From contig JALVMZ010000144.1 in assembly GCA_027032655.1 (NCBI GenBank), positions 1 through 6,162 on the forward strand: a stretch of DNA of 6,162 nt, in the 5' to 3' direction. Below are positions 4,783 through 6,162 of this stretch, piece after piece. Under the pieces are notes generated by a model. It was given only the letters and a program-made list of their open reading frames with translations, searched no databases and was not told where the DNA came from. This DNA is from Desulfobacteraceae bacterium. GTDB lineage: Bacteria; Desulfobacterota; DSM-4660; Desulfatiglandales; JALVMZ01. Within the stretch, counting starts at the first letter, position 1. Every line of letters begins with the position of its first letter. The position numbers and the translations under genes are program-made.

Positions 4783-5414
4783 ATTCCATCAAAGGATTTA
4801 CCATATGGTTTACAGGGCTCCCTGGTTCAGGTAAAAGCACCAATTCCTATAATCTTTATATTGAATTAAAACGCCGGGGCCTTAAGGCCGAACTCCTGGA
4901 TGGTGATATTATCAGGACAAATTTTTCTCAAGAGCTTGGTTATACCAAAAGAGAAAGGGACATTAATGTAAGGCGTATTGGTTTTGTGAGTTACCTTTTG
5001 AATAAAAATAACATTATAAGTGTGGTAGCTGCCATTGCCCCCTATCGGGAAACAAGGGAGATAAACAGAAAACTTTTAGGGAATTATATTGAAGTATTTT
5101 GCAATTGCCCACTTGAAATCCTTGAGAAAAGGGATCCTAAGGGTCTGTACAGGAAGGCACGCTCAGGCGAGATAAAAAATTTCTCTGGAATCTCGGATCC
5201 ATATGAGATACCTGAAGAACCTGAAATTACGCTTAATACCCACATTGAGACCCCCGAAGAATCATTTAATAAAGTAATATCATATCTGGAAAATCATGGC
5301 TTTATCCCGAAGCGCGAAGATTGTGAAATCAAGGAATATTCTGATGAAGAAGAAATGGAAAACAGAAAACATCTAATTGCCCTTGGTTTTGCCCACAAAC
5401 TCGCTGATATCTAA
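4779..5414 (+). CDS. CysC-like APS kinase family protein
   Basis: A 211-residue P-loop kinase. Walker A GLPGSGKST is at 13-21, LDGD at 40-43 and NVRRIG at 63-68. The family signature RDPKGLYRKARSGEIKNFSG (118-137) leads to SDPYE. CysC makes PAPS from APS and ATP. In capsule loci a CysC relative (Campylobacter Cj1415) instead phosphorylates cytidine diphosphoramidate, so the substrate here is open. The usual FISP(Y/H)R loop reads AAIAPYR (84-90), with Ala in place of the serine phosphorylated in E. coli CysC. About 40 charged residues (172-211, including EYSDEEEMENRK) extend past the usual end of the family. It starts in an ATGA overlap with the fusion gene; GGAGG lies 13 bases upstream. No ATP sulfurylase or sulfotransferase is in the window. 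Fold certain, reaction probable. Confidence 0.85.
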   Translation: MNSIKGFTIWFTGLPGSGKSTNSYNLYIELKRRGLKAELLDGDIIRTNFSQELGYTKRERDINVRRIGFVSYLLNKNNIISVVAAIAPYRETREINRKLLGNYIEVFCNCPLEILEKRDPKGLYRKARSGEIKNFSGISDPYEIPEEPEITLNTHIETPEESFNKVISYLENHGFIPKREDCEIKEYSDEEEMENRKHLIALGFAHKLADI

Positions 5415-5460
5415 GTCCTATAAAGCCAATGCGAGTGTTGTTTAACCCATCATAAGAATT

Positions 5461-5610
5461 GAGATCTTTGCAAAACTCAATTAATATATATAGAATTATC
5501 ATATCTGTCGTGCTAAGGGGCGAAGCCCCGAAGCATCTTATAGATCCAGCGGGAGTCTTTCAGATACACCCAGGATGACAGATGGAATATGAATCATTTT
5601 TGCAAAGCTC
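5461..5610 (+). mobile_element. MITE/REP-like repeat, copy C
   Basis: A 150-bp third copy in the same orientation, 46 bp after the kinase stop. Its ends are GAGATCTTTGCAAAA and, reversed, GAGCTTTGCAAAA, making its terminal inverted repeat the best preserved of the three. The core hairpin GGGGCGAAGCCCC (5517-5529) is intact, and CTGTCGTGCTAAGG pairs imperfectly with CCAGGATGACAG. It is more diverged from A and B than they are from each other. The core hairpin could attenuate operon read-through into hicBA; there is no classical terminator at 5415-5460. Confidence 0.75.
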
Positions 5611-5630
5611 TCGAAGTAGTAAAATATTAT
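5600..5630 (+). promoter_or_regulatory. Possible hicBA promoter using the MITE end
   Basis: TTGCAA (5600-5605), within the right terminal repeat of copy C, is followed 19 bp later by TATTAT (5625-5630). The spacing is long and the -35 imperfect. No better pair is visible in the 83 bp between the repeat and hicB. Confidence 0.3.
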
Positions 5631-5693
5631 AAGGTTTCGTATTGATTTATAGAACAAACAAACCAGACAGATTAATTCAATTAGGAGATAACC

Positions 5694-5915
5694 ATGGAAA
5701 AAATAATACGAGTAAAAATAGAAAAATTGCCAGAAGGCCTCTATTTAGCAACTTCTGATGATATTCAAGGACTGATTGCTCAAGGAAGGACAATTACTGA
5801 AACATTAGAAATAGCTAGGGATGTTGCTAAAAAGCTATTAGAATTACAGAATAAACCATTGCCTCCACAAGAAGAATATAAAGAGTTAGAGTTACCTATT
5901 GTTATAGGTTTATAA
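5694..5915 (+). CDS. hicB: HicB-family antitoxin, short form
   Basis: A 73-residue antitoxin of a type II toxin-antitoxin pair. The sequence VKIEKLPEGLYLATSDDIQGLIAQGRTITETLEIARDVAKKLLEL has the HicB pattern: a beta-hairpin ending before a D-I-x-G-L-x-A-x-G-x-T core, then an amphipathic helix. It covers only the N-terminal partial RNase H-like fold (DUF1902-type) that binds and blocks HicA. The C-terminal HTH or ribbon-helix-helix DNA-binding domain of longer HicB proteins is missing, and residues 54-73 form a short Pro/Glu-rich tail. AGGAG (5683-5687) lies six bases before the ATG. The codons are more AT-rich than in the polysaccharide genes, suggesting a separate origin. It precedes the toxin gene, the reverse of the hicA-hicB order in E. 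coli K-12. Confidence 0.88.
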   Translation: MEKIIRVKIEKLPEGLYLATSDDIQGLIAQGRTITETLEIARDVAKKLLELQNKPLPPQEEYKELELPIVIGL

Positions 5916-5918
5916 TTA

Positions 5919-6143
5919 ATGGGGAGATTATCTGGATTTAAATATAGAGATGTTATTAACAAGTTGGAAAAATTTGGTTTTGAATTTATTAGACAAGCTG
6001 CTGGTAGTCATGAAATCTGGTCTAATCCTGCCACAAATAGATATATCACAATTCCAAACCATCCAGGAGATATGCCTGAAGGCACTTTAAGAGCGATCAT
6101 TAAACAAGCAGGAATAAGTATTGATGACTTTCTCAAAAAGTAA
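5919..6143 (+). CDS. hicA: HicA-family mRNA interferase toxin
   Basis: A 74-residue toxin with the double-stranded RNA-binding-like HicA fold, a ribosome-independent mRNA interferase kept inactive by HicB. Visible family features are an RDVINKLEKFGFEFIRQAAGSHEIW N-terminal half with the catalytic histidine H31 in the GSH motif, then ITIPNHPGDMPEGTLRAIIKQAGIS, where P46-H48 and the GTLR helix are conserved. Length and motifs are complete, so the toxin is probably functional. It begins three bases after the hicB stop and has no clear Shine-Dalgarno of its own, so translation is probably coupled to the antitoxin. Confidence 0.92.
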   Translation: MGRLSGFKYRDVINKLEKFGFEFIRQAAGSHEIWSNPATNRYITIPNHPGDMPEGTLRAIIKQAGISIDDFLKK

Positions 6144-6162
6144 TTGCTATAATGTTGTAGTT

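Overview
The window looks like a piece of a mesophilic, moderately AT-rich Gram-negative bacterial chromosome. A Nitrospirota or Desulfobacterota-type organism is my best guess. That rests on a small Cys-rich DUF6485-type protein, heavy AGA/AGG arginine codon use and ~150-bp REP/MITE-like repeats with a GGGGCGAAGCCCC core; it is an inference, not a database match.

Layout. Positions 1-153 (minus strand) hold the start of a DUF6485-like gene that runs off the left edge. Positions 154-508 are a very AT-rich divergent intergenic region. It contains a ~228-bp stretch bounded by near-perfect 31-bp inverted repeats, a strong minus-strand sigma70-type promoter, a plus-strand promoter, and twin 15-bp perfect palindromes spaced 22 bp apart that look like operators. 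Positions 509-1634 encode a pair of overlapping regulators: a winged-helix protein fused to a Rossmann-like domain, then a NusG paralogue of the RfaH/UpxY/LoaP type. Positions 1635-2206 are non-coding: MITE copy A, a solo MITE end, a possible promoter, a JUMPstart/ops-like element with a hairpin, an A/T hairpin and MITE copy B. Positions 2207-5414 form a tight three-gene operon: a sugar-nucleotide epimerase/decarboxylase, a fused Gfo/Idh/MocA dehydrogenase-hexapeptide acyltransferase with a C-terminal Cys cluster, and a CysC-like kinase. MITE copy C follows (5461-5610), then a hicB-hicA toxin-antitoxin pair (5694-6143).

How it may work. The first regulator probably senses a nucleotide or sugar-nucleotide-like ligand and controls the start of the locus through the palindromes. 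The NusG paralogue would be recruited to RNA polymerase paused at the ops-like element and suppress termination over the downstream polysaccharide genes. Those genes make a modified nucleotide sugar (probably a 2,3-diacylamino-uronate type) and a phosphorylated nucleotide donor such as PAPS. No glycosyltransferase, flippase, polymerase, aminotransferase, ATP sulfurylase or sulfotransferase is present, so this is a partial, possibly rearranged surface-polysaccharide locus. The repeats on both sides suggest recombination has shaped it. The most interesting part is the antiterminator gene together with a probable cognate ops/JUMPstart element, far outside the enterobacteria where that element was defined.
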